A DNA stretch of 5,398 nucleotides from Planctomycetota bacterium (lineage in GTDB: Bacteria > Planctomycetota > Planctomycetia > Pirellulales > Pirellulaceae): NCBI GenBank assembly GCA_026692885.1, contig JAPLNJ010000058.1, positions 1-5,398 on the forward strand, read 5' to 3'. The notes beneath the pieces are model-generated. The model saw only the letters and a program-made list of their open reading frames with translations, was not told the origin of the DNA and made no database searches. A program made the position numbers and the translations under genes. Below are positions 1 to 5,225 of the stretch, in pieces; within the stretch, counting starts at the first letter, position 1; the number at the start of each line of letters is the position of its first letter.

Positions 1-289
1 TGCCCAGCGACTTGTCCGTCGAACCCCGCATCAGACTCAGGATGCCCATCGCCTCCTCCGGCCCTAGTGACACGTAGGGCACGCTGGCAATCCCCAGCTT
101 TTTGGCGCTGCGGTAGCGTTTGAAACCATTGAGCAGGAACCGGGCCTCCGCCGTGTCCACGCCTTCCAACGGCTCTTCGATGCCACGCTCGGCCAGCGAT
201 GCCAACAAGCGCGCTTCGCGAGCGTCATCCCGTTGGCGATGGTCCTCGTACCGCAGGTTCAAGCTCGACAGTTCCACGTTTTCGCTCAT
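1..289 (-). CDS. ParB/Srx-fold-like protein, 3' end outside window
   Basis: The ATG at 289 opens a frame with no stop down to base 1, giving 96 residues. It starts MSENVELSSLNLRYEDHRQR. Residues 8-75 read like the N-terminal ParB/sulfiredoxin fold: a 'LNLRYEDHR' opening strand, a helix followed by 'LAERGIEEPLEGVD' (32-45), then 'FLLNGFKRYRSAKKLGI' (51-67) and 'VPYVSL'. The 'NGFKRYR' segment stands where partition ParB has GERRxRA, so the CTP-binding box is not canonical and a plasmid-partition role should not be assumed. The start is fixed by AGGAGG six bases upstream, overlapping the stop of the preceding zinc-ribbon-like gene, which implies coupled translation. ParB-fold proteins can act as DNA or nucleotide binders or as regulators; which applies here is unknown. 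I recall similar proteins in planctomycetes but cannot verify this. The fold is fairly sure, the function is not. Confidence 0.82.
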   Translation of the reverse strand, partial: MSENVELSSLNLRYEDHRQRDDAREARLLASLAERGIEEPLEGVDTAEARFLLNGFKRYRSAKKLGIASVPYVSLGPEEAMGILSLMRGSTDKSLG

Positions 290-295
290 CCGATT

Positions 296-301
296 CCTCC
301 T
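296..301 (-). promoter_or_regulatory. Shine-Dalgarno AGGAGG of the ParB-like gene
   Basis: On the minus strand the sequence reads TAGGAGGAATCGGATG. AGGAGG is a perfect anti-16S match with a six-base spacer to the ATG at 289. Its first two bases are the last two of the upstream gene's TAG stop codon (300-302). This fixes the start of the ParB-like gene and argues that the two genes are co-transcribed and translationally coupled. Confidence 0.85.
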
Positions 302-911
302 AGGGTGGGTGCTGATGCAGAAAACACCGAACGTAGTCCGTCCTTCTCCGGTAGGCGATGCTGTGTTGTCTCAGTCTGCGCCGCAGCAGGCGGGCGACCT
401 CCCGACAATTGAGTTCGATCCCTTCGACCAGGCGCAGCACCATCCGCACGTACGGCAGCATGGGCGAGCGCGTCAGACTCCACTCGTCCAGCACGACCTC
501 TTCCAGCCGCAGTTCGGCCTTTTCCGGCAAGGCCTCCGGCAGAGGATCGACAGACCAGGGCGGCGGGGGAGTTGGAGGGGGTGGCGGCGGACAGGGAACG
601 GGAGGGGAGACGCGTTTCCGACGGTCATTGAGGCGTTGCCTCTTCTGTTGGCCCACGGCCGTTTGATAGTAGGCCACACTCCGTTGGCAAGAATGCTGCC
701 GACGACGGTGGTCTCGGCAGCCAAAGGGACAACGCAAGTTCCGACGACGGGCGTTCCGGGGATGAGTCAGAAACTCAATCCCGCAGTGACAGCAGGACAC
801 GACGCAATCCTGCCGTTCGGGATGGAACTGAAGGAGCGAGGCCAGCGCGATCTGATACTGCTGAACAATCGGCTTGGCGCGATTGTCCTCCGGCCAATCC
901 GGCCGAAACAA
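300..911 (-). CDS. Zinc-ribbon-like protein with poly-proline linker, unknown function
   Basis: Read from a TTG start this is 203 aa. Residues 40-65 hold CCHC then CPFGC (C40/C43 and C61/C65), a plausible four-cysteine zinc site. A basic stretch follows (66-100, HRRRQHSCQRS, then YYQT-x-GQQKRQRLNDRRKR), resembling basic segments that follow zinc knuckles in nucleic-acid-binding proteins. A low-complexity proline run (about 103-118) leads to an acidic/helical C-terminal part (133-170, LEEVVLDEW) ending in HQHPP. AGAAGG lies five bases before the TTG. The frame stays open upstream to base 971 and would add Asn-Cys-Leu-Tyr-Cys, a further CxxC, but no standard start codon occurs there, so the N-terminus is uncertain. 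The stop overlaps the ribosome-binding site of the ParB-like gene, so they probably work together. I recall related planctomycete proteins of unknown function. A nucleic-acid-binding role is inference. Confidence 0.75.
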   Translation of the reverse strand: MFRPDWPEDNRAKPIVQQYQIALASLLQFHPERQDCVVSCCHCGIEFLTHPRNARRRNLRCPFGCRDHRRRQHSCQRSVAYYQTAVGQQKRQRLNDRRKRVSPPVPCPPPPPPTPPPPWSVDPLPEALPEKAELRLEEVVLDEWSLTRSPMLPYVRMVLRLVEGIELNCREVARLLRRRLRQHSIAYRRRTDYVRCFLHQHPP

Positions 912-969
912 GAAGACCTTCTCGAGCGCGATGACAAAAAAGCCAAAGTCTCGGCTACAATAGAGACAG

Positions 970-1040
970 TTTTATGCACACCCTCGTCCTACCTCACCGA
1001 AGCGCAAGCTTCGACAAGTAGGGCGAGGTTTTTTTATGCA
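970..1040. repeat. 9-bp direct repeat TTTTATGCA flanking the hairpin
   Basis: TTTTATGCA occurs exactly at 970-978 and 1032-1040. Both flanking positions differ, so the match is exactly nine bases. The copies bracket a 53-base segment made almost entirely of the 982-1028 hairpin. A target-site duplication around a small hairpin element would look like this, although the T-run of the second copy is also the terminator-like tail, so coincidence is possible. Confidence 0.5.
982..1035 (+). terminator. Long hairpin followed by seven T, terminator-like on the plus strand
   Basis: CCTCGTCCTAC (982-992) pairs with GTAGGGCGAGG (1018-1028) over 11 bp with one G-U in RNA. Inside it, CGAAGC (998-1003) pairs with GCTTCG (1008-1013) around a GCAA tetraloop. 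Seven T follow (1029-1035). This is the shape of a rho-independent terminator for plus-strand transcription. I find no plus-strand gene ending just upstream, so it may instead shield the plus-strand genes at 1245-1753 from antisense read-through, or be a mobile hairpin unit. Confidence 0.5.
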
Positions 1041-1153
1041 ACCAAGCGAGCTGGCAACTAACGATCCCTACCACCGCCCCAATCCCATCGCTCACTCAGC
1101 CCGGCCTCCCCGCCAAGTCACCGCAACGCCGCTGCTCGACATACCCCAACCCG

Positions 1154-1193
1154 ACTACTTGGAACAAAAACCCGCTTCTTCTTTCCAAGTAGT
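1154..1193. repeat. 11-bp perfect inverted repeat, 18-base loop
   Basis: ACTACTTGGAA (1154-1164) and TTCCAAGTAGT (1183-1193) are exact reverse complements. Pairing resumes outside one G-G mismatch (CC at 1151-1152 with GG at 1195-1196). No T-run follows on either strand, so it is not a classical terminator. It sits about 50 bases upstream of the small plus-strand gene pair, where an operator or a vestigial element end is conceivable. The stretch 1041-1244 holds no gene I can support, and I see no convincing -35/-10 pair in it. Confidence 0.55.
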
Positions 1194-1244
1194 GGGACAG
1201 TTTAGCTGAGCGAAGACGGGTCAATTTGTCGGAGCGGCACAGCA

Positions 1245-1538
1245 GTGAGCGCTGCTGTCATCATTGCCAAACAAAACCGGCTGATGCGGAACTTCACCGC
1301 TGCTGATGCCACCAACCCGGCCACCGCCAAGTCGCCGGAAGACATCGGCTGTCGCCAGAACTGGATCTTCCGCAGGATGGTCGCCAGAGGGGTGTTCGTG
1401 CCGGTTGGCAATGGTCGATTCTACATGGATGTGCAGGCCGCCGATGAGTTCAAGCGACGAAGACGAGGCAGATTACTCTGGATGCTGGTCCTGGTCGCGG
1501 TGGCGTTCTTGCTGACTCTGGACCGCGTGGGCAGATGA
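1245..1538 (+). CDS. Small single-pass membrane protein with possible winged-helix-like N-terminus
   Basis: This 97-aa protein starts with GTG (MSAAVIIAKQNRLMRNF), with GGAG ten bases upstream. Residues 20-68 alternate short helical stretches with 'IFRRMVARGVFVPVGNGRFY' (41-60) and 'MDVQAADEF'. That layout, a helix followed by a short hairpin with a glycine turn, recalls a compact winged-helix domain, but this is only an impression. A basic patch KRRRRGR (70-76) precedes a hydrophobic segment (77-90, LLWMLVLVAVAFLL), which predicts one membrane helix with the N-terminal part in the cytoplasm. The stop TGA overlaps the ATG at 1535 as ATGA, and the next gene's ribosome-binding site lies across this stop, so the two are one transcription unit. 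I associate the sequence with small orphan proteins of planctomycetes; no function is known to me. Confidence 0.8.
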   Translation: MSAAVIIAKQNRLMRNFTAADATNPATAKSPEDIGCRQNWIFRRMVARGVFVPVGNGRFYMDVQAADEFKRRRRGRLLWMLVLVAVAFLLTLDRVGR

Positions 1539-1542
1539 GGGA
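1537..1542 (+). promoter_or_regulatory. Shine-Dalgarno GAGGGA deciding the start at 1550
   Basis: GAGGGA overlaps the TGA stop (1536-1538) of the preceding small membrane protein and lies seven bases before the ATG at 1550. It favours that ATG over the in-frame ATG at 1535, which has no comparable site at a good distance. Confidence 0.65.
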
Positions 1543-1549
1543 CCGAAGC

Positions 1550-1753
1550 ATGAAACCACAGGACCGAGCCCCAGGCTGGCGAGTCCGCTGCTTGAAGTGC
1601 GGGTTCAGCGAGGATTGGGGCAAGTACGGCATCCGTCGCGGTGCGTTTGGCACGTGCTACACGGTGGGCTGGTGCTCCCGGTGCCGGTGGATTCGGTGCC
1701 GTGTCATCGAGCGGCCCAAGGTAACTACGGACGGGAAGGAACAGGCGAAGTGA
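1550..1753 (+). CDS. Small zinc-ribbon-like protein, unknown function
   Basis: This 67-aa protein starts MKPQDRAPGWRVRCLKCGFS. Six cysteines are present: C14-x2-C17 (CLKC), C36, C42-x2-C45 (CSRC) and C50. The two CxxC knuckles, 24 residues apart with the aromatic/glycine stretch WGKYGIRRGAFG between them, are typical of a single zinc ribbon. The tail (52-67) is charged and probably disordered. The ATG at 1550 is preferred because GAGGGA lies seven bases upstream; starting at the overlapping ATG at 1535 would add five residues (MRDRS). It is coupled to the small membrane protein just upstream, so a soluble zinc-ribbon partner for a membrane-anchored protein is a reasonable guess. The next gene (minus strand, 1836) converges on it with 82 bases between them, in which I see no clear terminator. 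I recall similar 'WRVRCLKCGF' proteins in planctomycetes; the function is unknown. Confidence 0.8.
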   Translation: MKPQDRAPGWRVRCLKCGFSEDWGKYGIRRGAFGTCYTVGWCSRCRWIRCRVIERPKVTTDGKEQAK

Positions 1754-1835
1754 CAGCCCGGCTACTTCCCCACCAGCGGATGCGGCCTACCAGCGGCTAA
1801 TCGCCATCGTGCTGCATTGACGCTGTGGTTGCAGG

Positions 1836-2591
1836 CTAAGGCAGATCAGCGATCACAATGTCGTCATGGTAAACGATCCGTGCCTTAGTAACATCCACGG
1901 CCTCGTCGGCATCTGGACGGTAAAGCCCCCATTTCACATACCCGAATTCCTTCGCTCGCGTCCCGTCGATGTTGGGACCTGAATAAGTCAGCACTTTTGA
2001 AGCTCTCGTGTCCTTCTCGGTTCTCACCCAACACTCGACCAGACCATCTGCCCCTGCCGACCAGGAAATATCGAACCGAAAGTCCATCCACTCTCCCGGC
2101 TTGTAGGACTTGACCAATATATCTTGGTCCTTCATGTGTCTCAGCACGATGGAGCCTCGCTTGACCCCCACGAACATGTCGGGGCCTCCAGCCGTGCGTT
2201 TGAATTGCCAGATGATGTCCACCGCAGTCGTCTCGCTCACCTGCCAATCTCTGTCAAGCATCACGCTAAATTGATATCGGCGTTTGTCGCCCGAATTGTA
2301 TCGTGCCGACCGGCTTTTCATCGCATCCGATTCCGCCCGGTGCTTCCCTGCTGAAATGTACTGGTCGGTGTGATCCACCTTGGTACGCACCGAGTAAGCC
2401 CCGCTTCTGGAAAACTCCTTCGTCGAAATGATGGCATCGGTTGCATTCGGAAGCACCGCAGAGACGCCGATCTCTGGCGAACTGATCCGACCATCTTCAT
2501 AATCGACGTTGAGAAGTTCCGCCGCAACGCCTGCCGATTGGAAGAACCACACCGCAACAAGCAGCGACAGCAGCGGGTATCTATCAGACAT
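1836..2591 (-). CDS. Secreted polysaccharide lyase (PF14099-type, jelly-roll)
   Basis: This 251-aa protein has a signal peptide at 1-24 (hydrophobic core LLSLLVAVWFF, likely cleavage GVAA|E). The mature part has the features I associate with the Pfam Polysacc_lyase group of beta-jelly-roll lyases (glucuronan lyase/heparinase I relatives): an opening 'LLNVDYEDG' strand (26-34), 'KHRAES' (83-88) in the usual R-x-E position, 'DIIWQFK' (125-131), 'PGEWMDFRFDISWS' (165-178), 'YVKWGLYR' (218-225) and a C-terminal 'YHDDIVIADL'. The length fits a single-domain member. Such enzymes cleave uronic-acid-containing polysaccharides by beta-elimination outside the cytoplasm; the substrate is not readable. 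The ribosome-binding site is weak (AAGG, 11 bases before the ATG), consistent with a downstream operon gene. It is the last gene of the exported-protein cluster. The family is likely; the catalytic residues were not assigned. Confidence 0.75.
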   Translation of the reverse strand: MSDRYPLLSLLVAVWFFQSAGVAAELLNVDYEDGRISSPEIGVSAVLPNATDAIISTKEFSRSGAYSVRTKVDHTDQYISAGKHRAESDAMKSRSARYNSGDKRRYQFSVMLDRDWQVSETTAVDIIWQFKRTAGGPDMFVGVKRGSIVLRHMKDQDILVKSYKPGEWMDFRFDISWSAGADGLVECWVRTEKDTRASKVLTYSGPNIDGTRAKEFGYVKWGLYRPDADEAVDVTKARIVYHDDIVIADLP

Positions 2592-2606
2592 TTTCTGTTC
2601 GGCCTT

Positions 2607-2726
2607 TCATTTTCCCTGCGGCGGATTGCCTTCTTTCAGATCAGTCGAGGTGGGCAGGGTGATGACGCAGCCCTGGTTGCCGACGATCGCCACTGCCACG
2701 ACGGTCGGCAGGTCCAACCCCCTCAC
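2607..2726 (-). CDS. Possible 39-aa translationally coupled ORF
   Basis: A GTG at 2726 overlaps the TGA stop of the DUF2961 gene as GTGA and opens a 39-residue frame reading MRGLDLPTVVAVAIVGNQGC and ending in GNPPQGK. Most of its codons end in G or C up to about residue 27, as in the neighbouring genes. The N-terminal part is hydrophobic (LPTVVAVAIVG) and stops at a cysteine, although NQGC is not a good lipobox. There is no clear ribosome-binding site, so it would depend on coupling. It fills most of the 131-base gap before the polysaccharide lyase. It could equally be an untranslated spacer that happens to be open. Confidence 0.3.
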   Translation of the reverse strand: MRGLDLPTVVAVAIVGNQGCVITLPTSTDLKEGNPPQGK

Positions 2727-3778
2727 GGCTTCGCGTAGTAATACACACAACTGCGGTACGGCACGTCGAGGCTCTTGCCGCCGACAAAGGGCTGGAGAGC
2801 GGGAGCCTTGCCTTTCCTGGTGCTGGAGTTGTAGGGCTCGCCCAGGTCGTGCTTGTACGTCAGCCGAATCACGCAGGATTGCTTGAACGTGATCTTGTCC
2901 GTGTCGCGCGTGCGGACCATGGCGGCGAGGGTTCCACCTTGAGGCGTCTTCTCGTGACGCACGATGGCCGTGTAGAAGTCCGATTCGATTCCCTGGAAAC
3001 CCCAGGAGTGACCGTAGAAATCCTCGCACCCCAGGCTCTCGTAGGTCGGCTCCTTGTCGCCGTCGAGGAAGATCTCGTGGTTCGCTTCGCAGATGCCTTG
3101 GCCGTTGGCACACGACGGATGATCACCTTCCAGCTGGAGCGAATGGGCGACGATGGTGCCGGGCGCGTGGATGTCGCACAGGACCAAGTCCTCGTGCGGA
3201 AACGTGAACGTCCCTTGCTGGTAAATGGTCCTCAGATAGCCTGATTCCTTTGGGATCGCGGCGACCTCGTCCCATTGAACCTCCATGTACCCCATCAGGT
3301 AGCGGTCTGTCGGGTTCTCTACTTCGATTCGGATGTGCTGCCGGAACGGCATCGGCAGCCGGAAGTTGTGGGAAGCACGAACCCGCGAGAAGTAGATCGT
3401 GTGGTAGGGCTTGGCCGCCGCTTGGACATCGCCCAGAAAATCCATCAGCGGCATGTCCACGGCAGGCTTGTCCTGGCGGTCGTACCAGACGCGCAGGTGG
3501 AGTCGGCTGGCATCGCCGCCAGCGTAATTGGACACGTGGAAGTTGGTCACGACGCCCGGCCCAGCCTGGTCCAGGATCGTCACTTTGGAATGCGGCGTCA
3601 GGGTGGGGGCATCGGGGTACTTGTCCAGTGTCCAGGTCCGTGGAACAAGGTGGGTCTTGGCGTCCGAGATCGCGGTGATCCCCTGCCAGTTCCCTCGGTC
3701 GGACTGGGCGTGAAGCACACCCGTGACCGCCAGCATCGTTCCGATGACAATGAACCCCATCTCGGCTCTTGTTTTCAC
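2723..3778 (-). CDS. Secreted DUF2961 / GH172-family glycoside hydrolase
   Basis: Read from the GTG at 3778 this is 351 aa with a good signal peptide: basic MKTRAE, then GFIVIGTMLAVTGVL, cleavage near HAQ|S. A TTG at 3802 (also preceded by GAGG) would add eight residues but gives a poorer, acidic n-region. The mature protein has the hallmarks of DUF2961: 'GPGVVTNFHVS' (73-83), 'LRVWYDRQDKPAVDMPLMDF' (95-114) with the following Gly, 'YLMGYMEVQWDE' (160-171), and 'EIFLDGD' (235-241) leading to 'LGCEDFYGHSWGF' (249-261). DUF2961 proteins are now glycoside hydrolase family 172, which includes difructose-dianhydride and arabinofuranose-active enzymes. From memory, their two catalytic glutamates are 21 residues apart; here E231 and E252 show the same spacing. 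A carbohydrate hydrolase outside the cytoplasm is therefore likely; the substrate is unknown. The gene starts 54 bases after the transglutaminase-like gene. Confidence 0.82.
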   Translation of the reverse strand: MKTRAEMGFIVIGTMLAVTGVLHAQSDRGNWQGITAISDAKTHLVPRTWTLDKYPDAPTLTPHSKVTILDQAGPGVVTNFHVSNYAGGDASRLHLRVWYDRQDKPAVDMPLMDFLGDVQAAAKPYHTIYFSRVRASHNFRLPMPFRQHIRIEVENPTDRYLMGYMEVQWDEVAAIPKESGYLRTIYQQGTFTFPHEDLVLCDIHAPGTIVAHSLQLEGDHPSCANGQGICEANHEIFLDGDKEPTYESLGCEDFYGHSWGFQGIESDFYTAIVRHEKTPQGGTLAAMVRTRDTDKITFKQSCVIRLTYKHDLGEPYNSSTRKGKAPALQPFVGGKSLDVPYRSCVYYYAKP

Positions 3779-3832
3779 GGTAATTGTTACCTCATCAAGC
3801 AATGTCGCAACCTCACCCGCAGATGCACGCTG

Positions 3833-5116
3833 TCACTTCGCTTCTCGTGTTGTTTGCTCGCTTGAGCGGCCCCGGTACATCAACGCGTCCTTTACATCGA
3901 AGTAACGGCCAGCCGTCTGGGTTTCGGGGAACTTGGGCTCCGGCAATGCCATCGTATCAACGACAAGTCGCTTGCCATCCTCCAGGAGAAGCTCGTTCCA
4001 AGCATGTTTTTCCACCGCCTTCCCCGTGTTCAATCCTCCCCGGACCAGGGCGACCTTGAGCCCAGCCTCGTCCGCCATGAGCTTGAACAGCAGGGACCGG
4101 TGTCGGCACACACCTGAACCGCACAGCCTGGGAACGTCGCCAAGCAGCACCGGCTCGCCCCGGTATTCGGCAACAAGGAGACGGTCGGCTGGCTCGCAGA
4201 GACTTGGGCCCGCCACATGAGCCATGACCTTTTCGACGTAGACGGCTAGGAGCACCGCACGATCGAGCGAAGTCATCGGCTTCAACTGTTCTGACCGTGC
4301 AAACGCAAGGTGTTTCCGCAGCGACTCGTCACGACTTCGATCCACGACGATCGCTTCGCGGTCAGTCGAGACCAGCCCATCAGAATTGACCGTCGATCCT
4401 CGGCCCCCATCCATGTAGCCGTCCAGCACACGTTGCCCCTCGGGGATGCGATGTTCTTTGAGGAAAGCCTCTGTCTGCGGACGAGCTTTCGCGGCTACGA
4501 CCGGACGAAGATCCTCGTCAGCCGCATAGCCCCGCAAGTCCAGGTCGAGGAACAGATCGCTGCTGACGGCCTCGGCCTGATGGACTTCGACGGCCAGGAC
4601 ATTCCTGCCAGCGACAAGACGGTCCCCGGCCACACGGAAGTGGCGACACAGCCTCTCGTCCAAGTCGTTCAGGGCGGTGATGGCCGTGGTGTCACGGCCG
4701 ATTTCCCCGGTGGGCAGGTTGTTGCGAATGACTTCCTTGCCGTTGAGGTACACGACGATGCCATCGTCGCTGCGGATGCGGAAGACAAGCTGCTCGATAT
4801 GCTCGGCGGCTCCGCGATCGAACTCATGCCGAAAGTACGTGGTGATCTGCTTGCGCTGCGGGTCCGGCCCAAAACTCACCGTCGTCTCGATGCCCGGATC
4901 ACCGTATCCAAGCGGTGCGGCCCCTGACTTCCATGCCCTGTCATCAAACGCCGGGGTTCGCCAGGCACTCCCCGGGTCGCTGCCGTCATCCAGATACTTC
5001 CACTGCGTTTTCTGGCCGAAGGGAAACAGGACCGACTCACCGGCGACTGGAGCCGAGAGCACCAGGACAGCAAACACAGCCACGAGGCCGAGAGCCGAGT
5101 TTTTGCTGATCTTCAT
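3833..5116 (-). CDS. Exported galactose-binding-like plus EDR1/transglutaminase-like protein
   Basis: This 427-aa protein has a signal peptide at 1-26 (MKISKN, hydrophobic LVAVFAVLVL, cleavage near VAG|E). Residues 36-197 form a galactose-binding-like beta-sandwich of the kind common in planctomycete exported proteins: QWKYLDDGSDPGSAW, FDDRAWKSGAAPLGYGD, TTYFRHEF, RIRSDDGIVVYLNGKEV, GRNVLAVEVHQ. Residues 285-413 resemble the EDR1/CTR1/ARMC3 peptidase-like domain, a transglutaminase-fold family: LGDVPRLCGSGVCRHRSLLF (325-344), then HAWNELLLEDGKRLVVDT (371-388). C337, H371 and D387 match a papain-like Cys-His-Asp triad in order and spacing. Action on peptide or amide bonds in the periplasm or envelope is inferred; a binding-only role remains possible. 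AGGGGA lies nine bases before the ATG. A GC-rich hairpin separates it from the damaged gene upstream, and it leads into the DUF2961 gene with a short gap. Confidence 0.78.
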   Translation of the reverse strand: MKISKNSALGLVAVFAVLVLSAPVAGESVLFPFGQKTQWKYLDDGSDPGSAWRTPAFDDRAWKSGAAPLGYGDPGIETTVSFGPDPQRKQITTYFRHEFDRGAAEHIEQLVFRIRSDDGIVVYLNGKEVIRNNLPTGEIGRDTTAITALNDLDERLCRHFRVAGDRLVAGRNVLAVEVHQAEAVSSDLFLDLDLRGYAADEDLRPVVAAKARPQTEAFLKEHRIPEGQRVLDGYMDGGRGSTVNSDGLVSTDREAIVVDRSRDESLRKHLAFARSEQLKPMTSLDRAVLLAVYVEKVMAHVAGPSLCEPADRLLVAEYRGEPVLLGDVPRLCGSGVCRHRSLLFKLMADEAGLKVALVRGGLNTGKAVEKHAWNELLLEDGKRLVVDTMALPEPKFPETQTAGRYFDVKDALMYRGRSSEQTTREAK

Positions 5117-5191
5117 GTTGGTGCTTCCCCTGTGACGTCCTTCAGCTTTGGCTCTGATTCAGGTCGTGAAGCTCACCGCCAAGTGCGGCAG

Positions 5192-5219
5192 GCCCCACCC
5201 GGCGAACACGGGGTGGGGC
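5192..5219 (-). terminator. GC-rich hairpin just after a stop codon, weak terminator
   Basis: GCCCCACCC (5192-5200) and GGGTGGGGC (5211-5219) form a perfect 9-bp stem with a 10-base loop. It begins six bases after the TAG of the DUF6528-like remnant, where a transcription terminator for that gene would lie. There is no T-run after it on the minus strand (CCTGCC follows), so termination may be partial or rho-dependent, or the hairpin may simply stabilise the RNA. Confidence 0.45.
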
Positions 5220-5225
5220 AGGTTT

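Noticed and set aside
120..1061. Long open frame of 313 codons on the plus strand
   Set aside because: It is antisense to the ParB-like and zinc-ribbon-like genes and crosses the hairpin. Its translation is low-complexity, rich in Ser, Arg and Gln, with no recognisable domain.
1194..1215. GTGGGACAGTTTAGCTGAGC as an insertion-sequence end
   Set aside because: It looks like a transposon terminus, but there is no matching inverted end, no duplication and no transposase in the window.
1754..1835. Search for a terminator between the convergent genes
   Set aside because: There is a short direct repeat (CCAGCGG twice) but no stable hairpin with a T-run on either strand.
2727..3113. Minus-strand open frame in the DUF2961 gene that continues into the 39-aa ORF
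   Set aside because: The part inside the DUF2961 gene is an alternative frame of a clearly coding sequence and reads as Arg/His-rich nonsense. Only the tail beyond the stop was kept, as a low-confidence ORF.
3275..3865. 196-codon plus-strand frame opposite the DUF2961 gene
   Set aside because: It is antisense to a well-supported gene and has no recognisable family. Val/Arg/Gly/His-rich translation is typical of a shadow frame.
4310..4927. 205-codon plus-strand frame opposite the transglutaminase-like gene
   Set aside because: It is a mirror of a GC-rich coding sequence, with no ribosome-binding site and no domain. The minus-strand gene explains this stretch.
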